From positions 1 to 38,295 of the forward strand of contig JBOHUE010000084.1 in the NCBI GenBank assembly GCA_050734185.1: a stretch of 38,295 bases of DNA, in the 5' to 3' direction. Within the stretch, counting starts at the first letter, position 1; every line of letters begins with the position of its first letter. A model generated the notes under the pieces. It saw nothing but the letters and a program-made list of their open reading frames with translations, made no database searches and was not told the origin of the DNA. Shown here piece by piece: positions 1-7,346 of this stretch. Position numbers and translations under genes: made by a program. This DNA comes from JAFALX01 sp050734185. GTDB lineage: Bacteria; Chloroflexota; Dormibacteria; Aeolococcales; Aeolococcaceae.

Positions 1-950
1 GCCTGCCGCTGTACCGCGCCCTCGGCGGCGGCGACGCGGCGGTGCTCCCGGTGCCCCTGCTGAACGTACTCAATGGCGGGGCACATGCCCGCAGCAACGT
101 CGATTTTCAGGAGTTCATGCTCGCGCCGCTCGGCTTCGGAAGCTTCGCAGAGGCGCTGCGCGCCGGCTCGGAGTGTTTCCACGCGCTGCAGTCGCTGCTC
201 GCAGAACGGCGGCTCAGCACCGGCCAGGGCGACGAGGGTGGGTTTGCGCCCGACCTCGACACAAATGAGGTGGCGGTGCGGCTGCTGCTCGAGGCGATCG
301 ATCGGGCCGGGTACTCGACCGCACAGGTGCAGATCGCGCTCGATCCCGCCGCATCGGAGCTCTACCACGACGGCCGGTACGAACTGCGTGGCGAGGGTCG
401 TACTCTGGACAGCGCGGGGATGGTTGAGCTCTGGGAAGGGTGGTGCGATCGGTATCCGATCGTGTCGTTGGAGGACGGCCTTGCCGAGGACGACTGGGAC
501 GGCTGGCACATGTTGACCGAGCGGCTTGGTGACCGTGTGCAACTGGTCGGCGACGACCTGTTCGTGACCAACACCAACCGGCTGCGGCTCGGGTTCGAGC
601 GCGGCGCGGCCAATGCGGTGCTGGTCAAGCTCAACCAGATCGGCACGCTCACCGAGACGCTCGAGGCGATAACGCTGGCGGGCGAGCACGGCTATGCATC
701 CGTGATCAGCCACCGCAGCGGCGAGACGGTCGACACGACGATCGCCGAGCTCGCGGTTGCGGTCAATGCTGGCCAGATCAAGGCGGGGGCACCGTCGCGC
801 GGCGAGCGCGTCGCCAAGTACAACCGCCTTCTGAGCATCGAGGCCGAGCTCGGGGCCGGCGGCCGGTTCGCCGGGACGTCAGCATTTCCGCGTGCCACCC
901 GGCGTGACGGCGGCCGGCGGCCGGCGAGCACGTCTGCGAGCGCACTGTGA
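1..950 (+). CDS. eno: Enolase, C-terminal part (5' end outside window)
   Basis: Phosphopyruvate hydratase of glycolysis (2-phosphoglycerate to PEP, Mg-dependent). The frame is open from base 3, and about 315 residues are present of a usual 420-430, so roughly 110 N-terminal residues are missing. Visible signatures are LPVPLLNVLNGGAHA, GDEGGFAP (catalytic Glu), ALDPAASELY, SLEDGLAEDDW and LVGDDLFVTN (the three Mg ligands), VLVKLNQIGT (catalytic Lys) and SHRSGETVDTTIAELAV. The protein carries an Arg/Ala/Ser-rich tail of about 25 residues beyond the usual C-terminus. The stop codon overlaps the GTG start of the next gene (GTGA), which suggests co-transcription and coupling. Identification is secure. 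Confidence 0.97.
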   Translation, partial: LPLYRALGGGDAAVLPVPLLNVLNGGAHARSNVDFQEFMLAPLGFGSFAEALRAGSECFHALQSLLAERRLSTGQGDEGGFAPDLDTNEVAVRLLLEAIDRAGYSTAQVQIALDPAASELYHDGRYELRGEGRTLDSAGMVELWEGWCDRYPIVSLEDGLAEDDWDGWHMLTERLGDRVQLVGDDLFVTNTNRLRLGFERGAANAVLVKLNQIGTLTETLEAITLAGEHGYASVISHRSGETVDTTIAELAVAVNAGQIKAGAPSRGERVAKYNRLLSIEAELGAGGRFAGTSAFPRATRRDGGRRPASTSASAL

Positions 951-2170
951 CGGAGTCGAACGGACGGCGCCCGAGCGCTCGGACACGCGCCGCGCGTGCC
1001 GGCATGGGCCGTGGCACGGCAACGGGAGGCATGGAGCTGGTGCCGTCCCCGGCGCTGTCGGCGGTGCGGACGTACTCCGACCTGGCGTCGCTCGACGCCG
1101 CCATGGAGACGTGGGAGACGTATCGCCGCTACGGCAGCGAGACCACCAAGCTGCTCGAGGCGACGCTGGCGGACCTCGAGTCTCCCGACGGAGAGCCGCC
1201 CGCGGTGGCGCGTTGCACCACGAGCGGCCAGGCGGCGCTGGCGATCTCGCTGTCGCTCCTCGCCGCGCCCAAGCGGCGTCGCGTCGTCGTGGTGCGGCCC
1301 TGTTACGGCGGCACCGACGCGCTCGTCGGCGGACCGCTCGGCAACCTGGGGCTCGAACTGACGCCGGTCGACACTGTCGCCGGCGAGGACGACCACGCGG
1401 CGCGCGTGGCGGCGGTGCTCGACAGTGACGTGTGCGCGGTGGTGACCGAGGTGATCACGAACCCGCTCATGACGCTGATCGATGTCCCGTCGATCATCGA
1501 TGCCGCGCATCGGGCGGGAGTCCCGTGCGTCGTCGACTCCACGTTCACGTCGCCGTTCTTTTTTCAGCCCCTCGCGCACGGCGCGGACATCGTCTTCCAC
1601 AGCCTCACCAAGCACCTGTCGGGACACAGCGACGTGCTCGGTGGTGTGCTGCTGATGCGCAGCGACAACGCGGTCGGAGGCTGGACCGATTCGTTCGCCA
1701 ACCTCATGGGCGCGGAGCTGAGCCCGTTCGATGCGTGGCTGGCGCTGCGCGGACTGCGCACCGCAGCGCTGCGCCTCGAGCGCGGCTCGCAGTCAGCGGC
1801 GACGCTGGCGTCGTGGTTCGCGCAGGACCGCCGTGTCGGCGCGGTTCACTACCCGGGGTGGCACGGCAGCGAAGAGGCGGCTCGCGCCGCGGCGCTGTTG
1901 CCCGCCGGCCGCGGTCCGATGCTCAGCATCGAGCTCGACGGTGGCGTCGACGCGGTGGACGCGTTCATCGGCCGCCTCGTGGGCGTGCGCTTGGCGCCGA
2001 GCCTCGGTGATGTCGCCACTACGATCAGCCATCCCTCGCTCACATCGCATCGCAGCCTGAGCCGCGAGCGCAAAGCGGCGCTGGGGATCACCGATGGGCT
2101 GATTCGCATCAGCACCGGCGTCGAGAGCGTCGACGATCTGCAGGGCGAGTTCGACCATGCGCTCGGGTAA
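947..2170 (+). CDS. PLP-dependent trans-sulfuration enzyme (Cys/Met metabolism family)
   Basis: 407-aa fold-type I PLP enzyme of the cystathionine gamma-synthase / gamma-lyase / methionine gamma-lyase family. The family signature DIVFHSLTKHLSGHSDVLGG contains the Schiff-base lysine (Lys222). VVDSTF supplies the Asp (197) that contacts the pyridine nitrogen, and YRRYGSETTKLLEATLADLE matches the N-terminal YxRYGNPT-type segment. The roughly 30 N-terminal residues are Arg/Gly-rich and unlike the family, so a later start is possible. The GTG start overlaps the enolase stop by 4 bases. The cysteine synthase gene downstream supports a role in sulfur amino-acid interconversion. Which reaction is catalysed cannot be decided by eye. 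Confidence 0.9.
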   Translation: MTESNGRRPSARTRAARAGMGRGTATGGMELVPSPALSAVRTYSDLASLDAAMETWETYRRYGSETTKLLEATLADLESPDGEPPAVARCTTSGQAALAISLSLLAAPKRRRVVVVRPCYGGTDALVGGPLGNLGLELTPVDTVAGEDDHAARVAAVLDSDVCAVVTEVITNPLMTLIDVPSIIDAAHRAGVPCVVDSTFTSPFFFQPLAHGADIVFHSLTKHLSGHSDVLGGVLLMRSDNAVGGWTDSFANLMGAELSPFDAWLALRGLRTAALRLERGSQSAATLASWFAQDRRVGAVHYPGWHGSEEAARAAALLPAGRGPMLSIELDGGVDAVDAFIGRLVGVRLAPSLGDVATTISHPSLTSHRSLSRERKAALGITDGLIRISTGVESVDDLQGEFDHALG

Positions 2171-2199
2171 CCGGCGGGCCGGCGGAATATCATCGGATC

Positions 2200-2412
2200 A
2201 TGGCAACGATCAGACTCGCGAACGGCGGTGACCTCGGCGTCAAGCTCAGCCTGGAAGAAGTGAAGGGCGTTCTCGGCGGCGACGCCGATTTCGTGGAGCT
2301 GCCCGGCGATGACGGTCCGGTGCTGGTGCGACCGTCCGCGGTGATCGCGATCATCGAGGACTCCAAGCGGGGCACTGCCGGCTTCCGGGTCGGCGCAGCA
2401 ACCGCCGGCTGA
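2200..2412 (+). CDS. Small conserved-looking protein, function unknown
   Basis: 70 residues, cytosolic, no membrane segment. The pattern is beta-rich: MATIRLANGGDLGVKLSLEEVKGVL, then FVELPGDDGPVLVRPSAVIAIIED. It sits where mycobacteria have cysO next to cysM and mec, but it is not a ubiquitin-like sulfur carrier in the usual form: the C-terminus is GAATAG, not the required terminal Gly-Gly. I do not recognise the family. It is co-directional with its neighbours, 29 bases after the trans-sulfuration gene, and a strong hairpin follows its stop codon. Confidence 0.6.
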   Translation: MATIRLANGGDLGVKLSLEEVKGVLGGDADFVELPGDDGPVLVRPSAVIAIIEDSKRGTAGFRVGAATAG

Positions 2413-2417
2413 GGGCG

Positions 2418-2440
2418 TCTGGGGCGCTGCTCGCCCCAGA
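2418..2440 (+). terminator. Perfect 9-bp hairpin between the 70-aa gene and cysM
   Basis: TCTGGGGCG, loop CTGCT, CGCCCCAGA. The stem starts 5 bases after the upstream stop codon and ends on the base before the cysM ATG at 2441. There is no U tract, so it may be an attenuator, an mRNA-processing or stability stem, or a translational control element rather than a simple terminator. Confidence 0.5.
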
Positions 2441-3409
2441 ATGCGGAGCATGCCCGCCAACTCCGGCTCCGCTCCCACGCGGCTGACCGTCGTCCCGGCG
2501 ATGCCCGATCAGGGGATCATCGACCGCATCGGCAACACGCCGCTGCTGCGCATCCACCTGTTCGACGACGAGGCGCCGGACGTCGCGGTGTACGCCAAGG
2601 CGGAGTTCCTCAACCCCGGCGGCTCGGTGAAGGATCGCCCCGCGCTGCGCATGATCGAGGAGGCCGAGCGCAGCGGCGAGCTGACGCACGACCGCACCAT
2701 CATCGACAGCACGAGCGGCAACACCGGGATCGCATACGCGATGGTGGGCGCGGCCAAGGGGTACCGGGTGCGCCTGGTGATGCCGGGGAACGTCAGCGAC
2801 GAACGCCGCGAGCTCGTGCTGGCGTACGGCGGCGAGATCGTGTTCAGCGATCCCATGGAGGGAAGCGACGGTGCCATTCGCCTGGTTCGTGCCATGTACG
2901 ACGATAACCCGGACGCGTACTTCCTGCCGAACCAGTACGACAACGACAACAACTGGCGCGCGCACTTCGACGGCACCGGCCTCGAGATCTGGGAGCAGAC
3001 GCAGGGCTCGATCACCCATTTCGTCGCGGCGCTCGGCACCAGCGGCACCTTCGTCGGCGTGACCCGCCGGCTACGCGAGCTCAACCCCGCGGTGCGCTGC
3101 ATCAGCGTCCAGCCGAGCGAGCCCTGGCACGGGCTCGAGGGCCTGAAGCACATGGCGTCCTCGATCGTCCCGGGCATCTATGATCCCGCACTCGCCGACG
3201 AGAACATCGATGTCGACACCGAGCCCGCGTACGACGTGGCGCGCGCGCTGGCGACTCGCGAGGGCGTCCTCGCGGGTCATTCGAGCGGCGCTGCGCTCGT
3301 GGCGGTGCGTGAGGTCGCGCTGCGCATCGGACGCGGCGTGATCGTGACCGTGCTCGCCGACGGGGGCGTCCGCTACGTCTCCACGGGCCTGTACCGGCGG
3401 CGCGACTGA
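2441..3409 (+). CDS. cysM: Cysteine synthase, CysM-like PLP enzyme
   Basis: 322-aa fold-type II PLP enzyme making L-cysteine from an activated serine and a sulfur donor. GNTPLLRI, NPGGSVKDRPA (PLP lysine, Lys64 from this start), TSGNTG (91-96) and GTSGTFVGV are visible. The C-terminal ADGGVRYVSTGLY and the length resemble mycobacterial CysM more than CysK. The segment matching the M. tuberculosis CysM arginine reported to select O-phosphoserine (EPRYGEG) reads QPSEPWHG here, so the donor may differ (inference). Homology begins near MPDQGIIDRIGNTPL, so ATG 2501 is a realistic alternative start. No good ribosome site precedes any candidate. The stop overlaps the next gene (TGATG). Confidence 0.92.
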   Translation: MRSMPANSGSAPTRLTVVPAMPDQGIIDRIGNTPLLRIHLFDDEAPDVAVYAKAEFLNPGGSVKDRPALRMIEEAERSGELTHDRTIIDSTSGNTGIAYAMVGAAKGYRVRLVMPGNVSDERRELVLAYGGEIVFSDPMEGSDGAIRLVRAMYDDNPDAYFLPNQYDNDNNWRAHFDGTGLEIWEQTQGSITHFVAALGTSGTFVGVTRRLRELNPAVRCISVQPSEPWHGLEGLKHMASSIVPGIYDPALADENIDVDTEPAYDVARALATREGVLAGHSSGAALVAVREVALRIGRGVIVTVLADGGVRYVSTGLYRRRD

Positions 3410-3861
3410 TGCCCATCGCGGAGGCTGTGATCCTCGGGCCGATGTACCAGCACATGGCCGGCATGGCCGACGACTCGTACCCCGATGAGGGGTGCGGCAT
3501 CCTGGTCGGTCGCATGAGCGGCGAGCGCGCCGAGATCCTTGCGGTCACGCGTGGCCGGAACCTGAACACCGAACGGTCACGCGACCGGTACGTCCTCGAT
3601 CCCGCGGACATCGTCGAGGCCGACCGCGAGGCGCGCGCGCGGGGCTGGGACATCGTCGGCTTCTGGCACAGCCACCCCGACCACCCGGCGCAGCCCTCGC
3701 AGTTCGACACCGACCATGCGTGGGTGGACTACGTCTACATCATCTGCGCCACGACGAATGAGGGGACGGGCGACGTCAACGCCTTCACGCTCGCGGCGGA
3801 GGGGGGCCCGTTCGAGCCCGTTCTGCTCGTGGTCGCCCCCGAGGACGCCGTCGAGCGGTGA
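3409..3861 (+). CDS. JAMM/MPN metallopeptidase (Mec-like, M67)
   Basis: 150-aa zinc isopeptidase-type protein. The JAMM motif is complete: Glu27 in PDEGCGIL, then His87-x-His89 in FWHSHPDHPAQPSQFD, with Ser97 and Asp100 completing HxHPx(6)SxxD. In mycobacteria the homologue Mec releases cysteine from the sulfur carrier CysO after CysM has built it. The one-base overlap with the cysM-like gene here strongly suggests the same partnership. No carrier with a C-terminal Gly-Gly is encoded in the window, so the substrate must come from elsewhere or be different. GTGA overlap with der follows. Confidence 0.9.
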   Translation: MPIAEAVILGPMYQHMAGMADDSYPDEGCGILVGRMSGERAEILAVTRGRNLNTERSRDRYVLDPADIVEADREARARGWDIVGFWHSHPDHPAQPSQFDTDHAWVDYVYIICATTNEGTGDVNAFTLAAEGGPFEPVLLVVAPEDAVER

Positions 3862-5276
3862 GCCCCGCCAACGCGGCGCGGCGAACCACGCGGCGCCGGC
3901 GCAATGGTGACGACGACCTCGGCCCGCCCAGCGGCGTGGTCGCCATCGTTGGGCGGCCAAATGTCGGCAAATCGACGCTCTTCAACCGGCTCACCGGCAG
4001 GCACGCTGCGATCGTCGACGAAACCGCGGGGCTCACCCGCGACCGGCTGTACGGCATTGCCGACTGGCGCGGCCGGCGATTCACGCTCGTCGACACCGCA
4101 GGGCTCGACGCGCATATGCCACGTGGCGCCGCGGCGGACACGGCGGTGCTGCTTCGTGGGACCCAGGCGCAGACGCGAATCGCCGTCGACGAGTCCGATG
4201 TGTGCATCTTCCTCGTGGACGTGCGTGACGGCGTCACACCGCTCGACGACGAGGTCGCGTCCGTGCTGCGCGCCGGCGGGAAACCCGTGCTGCTCGTCGG
4301 CAACAAGGCGGACAGCGACCGCGACCCGTACTATGCGCACGAGCTGCACGGGCTCGGTCTCGGCGAGCCGATTCTCGTCGCGGCGCTGCAGGGCAAGGAC
4401 ACGGGTGACCTGCTCGACGCCGTCGTGGACGCGCTGCCGCCGCCCGACGAGGACGCCGGCGATGAGTCGAGCCGCGAGATGCGTGTCGCCATCGTGGGTC
4501 GCCCCAACGTCGGCAAGTCATCGTTGCTCAACGCGATCGTCGGCAACGAGCGCGCGCTCGTTTCGCCCATTCCCGGGACGACGCGCGACGCGGTCGACAC
4601 GATGGTGATGCACGGCGACGCACCGGTGCGCCTCGTCGACACCGCCGGCATCCGCCGCCGCGGCGTGATCGACACCGACGTGGAACACTTCAGCCTGCTG
4701 CGCTCGCTGCGCGCGCTGGATCGAGCCGAAGTTGGTGTCGTCGTCATCGACGCATCGCAGGGAGTGGTGGCGCAGGATCGCCACATCGCCGGCTACGCAA
4801 TCGACGCCGGGGCAGGGGTCGTCGTTGCCGCGAACAAGTGGGACCTGGTACCCCAGGAAGAGCGCGCCGACCCCGCGTTTCTGAAGGCGATCGCCGCCGC
4901 CTTCGACTTCGTGCCCGGCGTGCCGGTGCTCACGATCTCTGCAACGGATGGCCGCAACATCGGCCGCGTGCTCGACGCGGCCGCCGCCGTAGTGACCGCG
5001 CGCGCGACGCGCATACCGACCGGACCTCTCAACACGCTGCTGCGCCGGGCCTTTGACGAGCATCCGCCGCGGAACCACAAGGGGCGGCGGCTCAAGCTCT
5101 TCTACGCGGCGCAGGCGCGCAGCGCGGCCCCGACCATCGTGCTGTTCGTCAACGATCCCGAGCTGATGCACTTCGCGTACCAGCGATACCTCGAGAACCG
5201 CATCCGCAGCGTGTTCGGCTTCGCGGGCGTCCGGCTCCGGCTGGTGTTGCGCGCGCGCTCGGGCGACGACCGCTGA
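3858..5276 (+). CDS. der: Ribosome-associated GTPase Der (EngA)
   Basis: 472-aa double-GTPase needed for 50S ribosomal subunit maturation. The first G domain has GRPNVGKST (32-40), DTAGL and NKAD. The second has GRPNVGKSS (214-222), the switch segment SPIPGTTRDAV, DTAGI and NKWD. The last roughly 80 residues form the KH-like domain (PTGPLNTLLRRAFDEHPPRNHKGRRLKLFY region). A 20-residue Arg-rich leader precedes the first domain. GTG start, 4-base overlap with the peptidase gene. The stop overlaps the gpsA ATG by one base. Length is typical for the family. Confidence 0.97.
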   Translation: MSPANAARRTTRRRRNGDDDLGPPSGVVAIVGRPNVGKSTLFNRLTGRHAAIVDETAGLTRDRLYGIADWRGRRFTLVDTAGLDAHMPRGAAADTAVLLRGTQAQTRIAVDESDVCIFLVDVRDGVTPLDDEVASVLRAGGKPVLLVGNKADSDRDPYYAHELHGLGLGEPILVAALQGKDTGDLLDAVVDALPPPDEDAGDESSREMRVAIVGRPNVGKSSLLNAIVGNERALVSPIPGTTRDAVDTMVMHGDAPVRLVDTAGIRRRGVIDTDVEHFSLLRSLRALDRAEVGVVVIDASQGVVAQDRHIAGYAIDAGAGVVVAANKWDLVPQEERADPAFLKAIAAAFDFVPGVPVLTISATDGRNIGRVLDAAAAVVTARATRIPTGPLNTLLRRAFDEHPPRNHKGRRLKLFYAAQARSAAPTIVLFVNDPELMHFAYQRYLENRIRSVFGFAGVRLRLVLRARSGDDR

Positions 5277-6292
5277 TGCGAGTGCGCATCGCGGTTCTCG
5301 GCGCCGGATCGTGGGGAACCGCATTGGCGCAGACGTTTGCCCTCGAGGGTGTGGACCGCGATGTCGTCCTGTGGGCTCGTCGCGAGCAGACGGCCGCGGC
5401 GATGGGGGAGACCCGCCACAACCCGCGGTATCTGCGCGACATCGAACTCGACGGCGACATCACGTTCACCTCCGACCTCAGCCACGCTGTGCGCGACGCC
5501 GGCCTGGTCGTGCTCGCGGTGCCGACCGGCGCGATGCGGGAGGTCGCAACGGCGATGCGGCCGCATGTCGCGGCGGATGCCGTGGTGGTGAGCGCGGCGA
5601 AGGGGTTTGACGGCGAGACGGGCTCGACGATGTCCGAGGTGCTCGACGAGGTCTTCGGCCCGCAGTCACCGCGGGTGACGGCGCTCAGCGGACCCAACAT
5701 CGCGCTGGAGATCGCCAGGGGGCTTCCCGCGGCCGGCGTCATCGCAGGCGAGGCCGCGTGCGCCGCGCTGGTGCGCAACGTGCTCAGCGGCTCGCGCTAC
5801 CGCATGTACAGCACCGATGACGTCATTGGTGTCGAATACGCAGGCGCGCTCAAGAACATCCTGGCCATCGCCGCGGGAGTGTGCGATGGCATCGGCACCG
5901 GTGACAACGGCAAGGCTGCGATCCTGACCCGCGGGCTGGCGGAGATCGCGCGGCTCGGCCTTGCCGCCGGCGCGCAGGTGATGACGTTCGCCGGCCTCGC
6001 CGGTCTCGGCGACTGCGTGGTGACGTGCACCAGCCCCCACTCGCGCAACCGCCGTCTGGGCGAGGCGATCGCGCATGGCACCGCGCTTGACGACGCGCTG
6101 GATCAGATCGGCATGGTGGTGGAGGGCGTGAACACGACACGCGTGGCGGTTCGTCTCGCGGCCAGGTACGGCATCGACATGCCGATCACCGAGCAGGTGC
6201 ACGCAGTGCTCTTCGAGCGCAAACCGGTCGGCGTTGCATTCCAGGATCTCATGCGTCGCGATCCAGCCGAGGAACTGCACGGGCTCAACTAG
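5276..6292 (+). CDS. gpsA: Glycerol-3-phosphate dehydrogenase [NAD(P)+]
   Basis: 338-aa enzyme reducing dihydroxyacetone phosphate to sn-glycerol-3-phosphate for phospholipid synthesis. The N-terminal Rossmann motif is GAGSWGTA (9-16). SAAKGF holds Lys109 and EYAGALKNILAIAAGVCDG holds catalytic Lys193. DNGKAAILTRGLAEIARLG and GLAGLGDCVVTCTS (Asp246) complete the C-terminal domain. It is the last gene of the plus-strand operon and its stop region overlaps the convergent gene by 8 bases. A partial, decayed second copy of its 3' region lies at 11984-12151. Confidence 0.97.
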   Translation: MRVRIAVLGAGSWGTALAQTFALEGVDRDVVLWARREQTAAAMGETRHNPRYLRDIELDGDITFTSDLSHAVRDAGLVVLAVPTGAMREVATAMRPHVAADAVVVSAAKGFDGETGSTMSEVLDEVFGPQSPRVTALSGPNIALEIARGLPAAGVIAGEAACAALVRNVLSGSRYRMYSTDDVIGVEYAGALKNILAIAAGVCDGIGTGDNGKAAILTRGLAEIARLGLAAGAQVMTFAGLAGLGDCVVTCTSPHSRNRRLGEAIAHGTALDDALDQIGMVVEGVNTTRVAVRLAARYGIDMPITEQVHAVLFERKPVGVAFQDLMRRDPAEELHGLN

Positions 6293-7346
6293 GGATCGTC
6301 GGCAGCGCATCGACGTTGCCGATGTGCCGAGCCACGGTCGTGGCCTCGTCGAAGAGTGCTTGGGCGCCGACGATGTTGGCCTCGGCCCCGGAGTTCGTAT
6401 TCACGCACCCTTCGTCGACGCCGTCTCCAACGCGCCCGGCGCTGCGGTCGTACACGGCCACGCCGGCGGCATTGCGGCCATCGAACCATGACCTCGCCGC
6501 GGTGGCGAGCGCGGCATACCTGGTTACCCCGGTGACCTCCGCCAGACGGGTCAGGGCGTAGACGGTCGAGGCCACGTCATACGGCTGCACCCGGGGAAGG
6601 TCGAAGGCTGCGTCGACGACCTTCGTGAACACCAACTCAGCACTCCCGGTTGCTGCGGCGACGAGGTCATCGCGGCCGAGCCTCACGCCGGCATCGGCGA
6701 GAACCCCTTCCTGGATATGGCCCCACAGGTGCGGATGGCCGCGCTCTTCCTGTGAGTTCATGAGCATGCCATCGACGCGACAGCTCAGCAGCTCGTCGCT
6801 CCAGGTGGAGAGCCGAGCCGTCAGGTCGCCGTCATCGGTGCCCTGCAGGAGCGTGAGGGCAGTCCTGATGTGGAGGACGCGGACGTCGGCCGGAACACCG
6901 ACAGCTTCGATGATGTGCGGCAGACCTCGTCGCAGTGCATCGGCGATGCGCGCATCGCTGAGCACGCGCGATGCGTGTGCCAGCGCCAGCAGGGCACGGG
7001 CCTGCCAGAACGCGCCTCCCGCAACCGACGTTCGACCGCGAACATTGGGCGCGCCCTCCCAGTCCAGTATGAAATTCAACCAACGCCCATCGGCGCCCTG
7101 CATTGCAAGAAGGAACTCGAGCAGGCCATTGCACCAGAGGAGCGCCCAGCTCAGCCTGGTCACCTCCCAGAGATCGCAATAGAGCTGCAGCGCGCGCGCA
7201 GCGTCGTCCACGCATGCGACGCCCTCGTAGCCGGCTTCTCGCGCTGCTATCGGCTCATTCAGCGTATCGGCATAGACCGCGATGGCGAGCGCGCCGGGCC
7301 CGGCAAACGGCACCGCACGACCAAGGCGCGCGATCTGCCTCAGCAC
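6285..7346 (-). CDS. Helical (alpha/alpha toroid-like) protein, likely carbohydrate-active
   Basis: 353 aa, GTG start, overlapping the end of the GT4-GH130 gene by 7 bases, so translationally coupled. No signal peptide. The sequence alternates helices with Trp/Asp/Gly loops (CVDDAARALQLYCDLWE, GADGRWLNFILDWEG, SVAGGAFWQARALLALAHAS, LRRGLPHIIEA, VQPYDVASTVYALTRLAEVTG). This resembles (alpha/alpha)-barrel glycosidases or epimerases that handle oligosaccharides. I cannot name the family or a catalytic residue with confidence. Position points to the same sugar pathway as the upstream gene. It converges on gpsA and overlaps its last 8 bases. Confidence 0.8.
   Translation of the reverse strand: MLRQIARLGRAVPFAGPGALAIAVYADTLNEPIAAREAGYEGVACVDDAARALQLYCDLWEVTRLSWALLWCNGLLEFLLAMQGADGRWLNFILDWEGAPNVRGRTSVAGGAFWQARALLALAHASRVLSDARIADALRRGLPHIIEAVGVPADVRVLHIRTALTLLQGTDDGDLTARLSTWSDELLSCRVDGMLMNSQEERGHPHLWGHIQEGVLADAGVRLGRDDLVAAATGSAELVFTKVVDAAFDLPRVQPYDVASTVYALTRLAEVTGVTRYAALATAARSWFDGRNAAGVAVYDRSAGRVGDGVDEGCVNTNSGAEANIVGAQALFDEATTVARHIGNVDALPTIPS

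Noticed and set aside
692..1627. A 311-codon minus-strand frame across eno and the trans-sulfuration gene
   Set aside because: It crosses two well-identified plus-strand genes and is Arg/His-rich noise typical of high-GC antisense frames.
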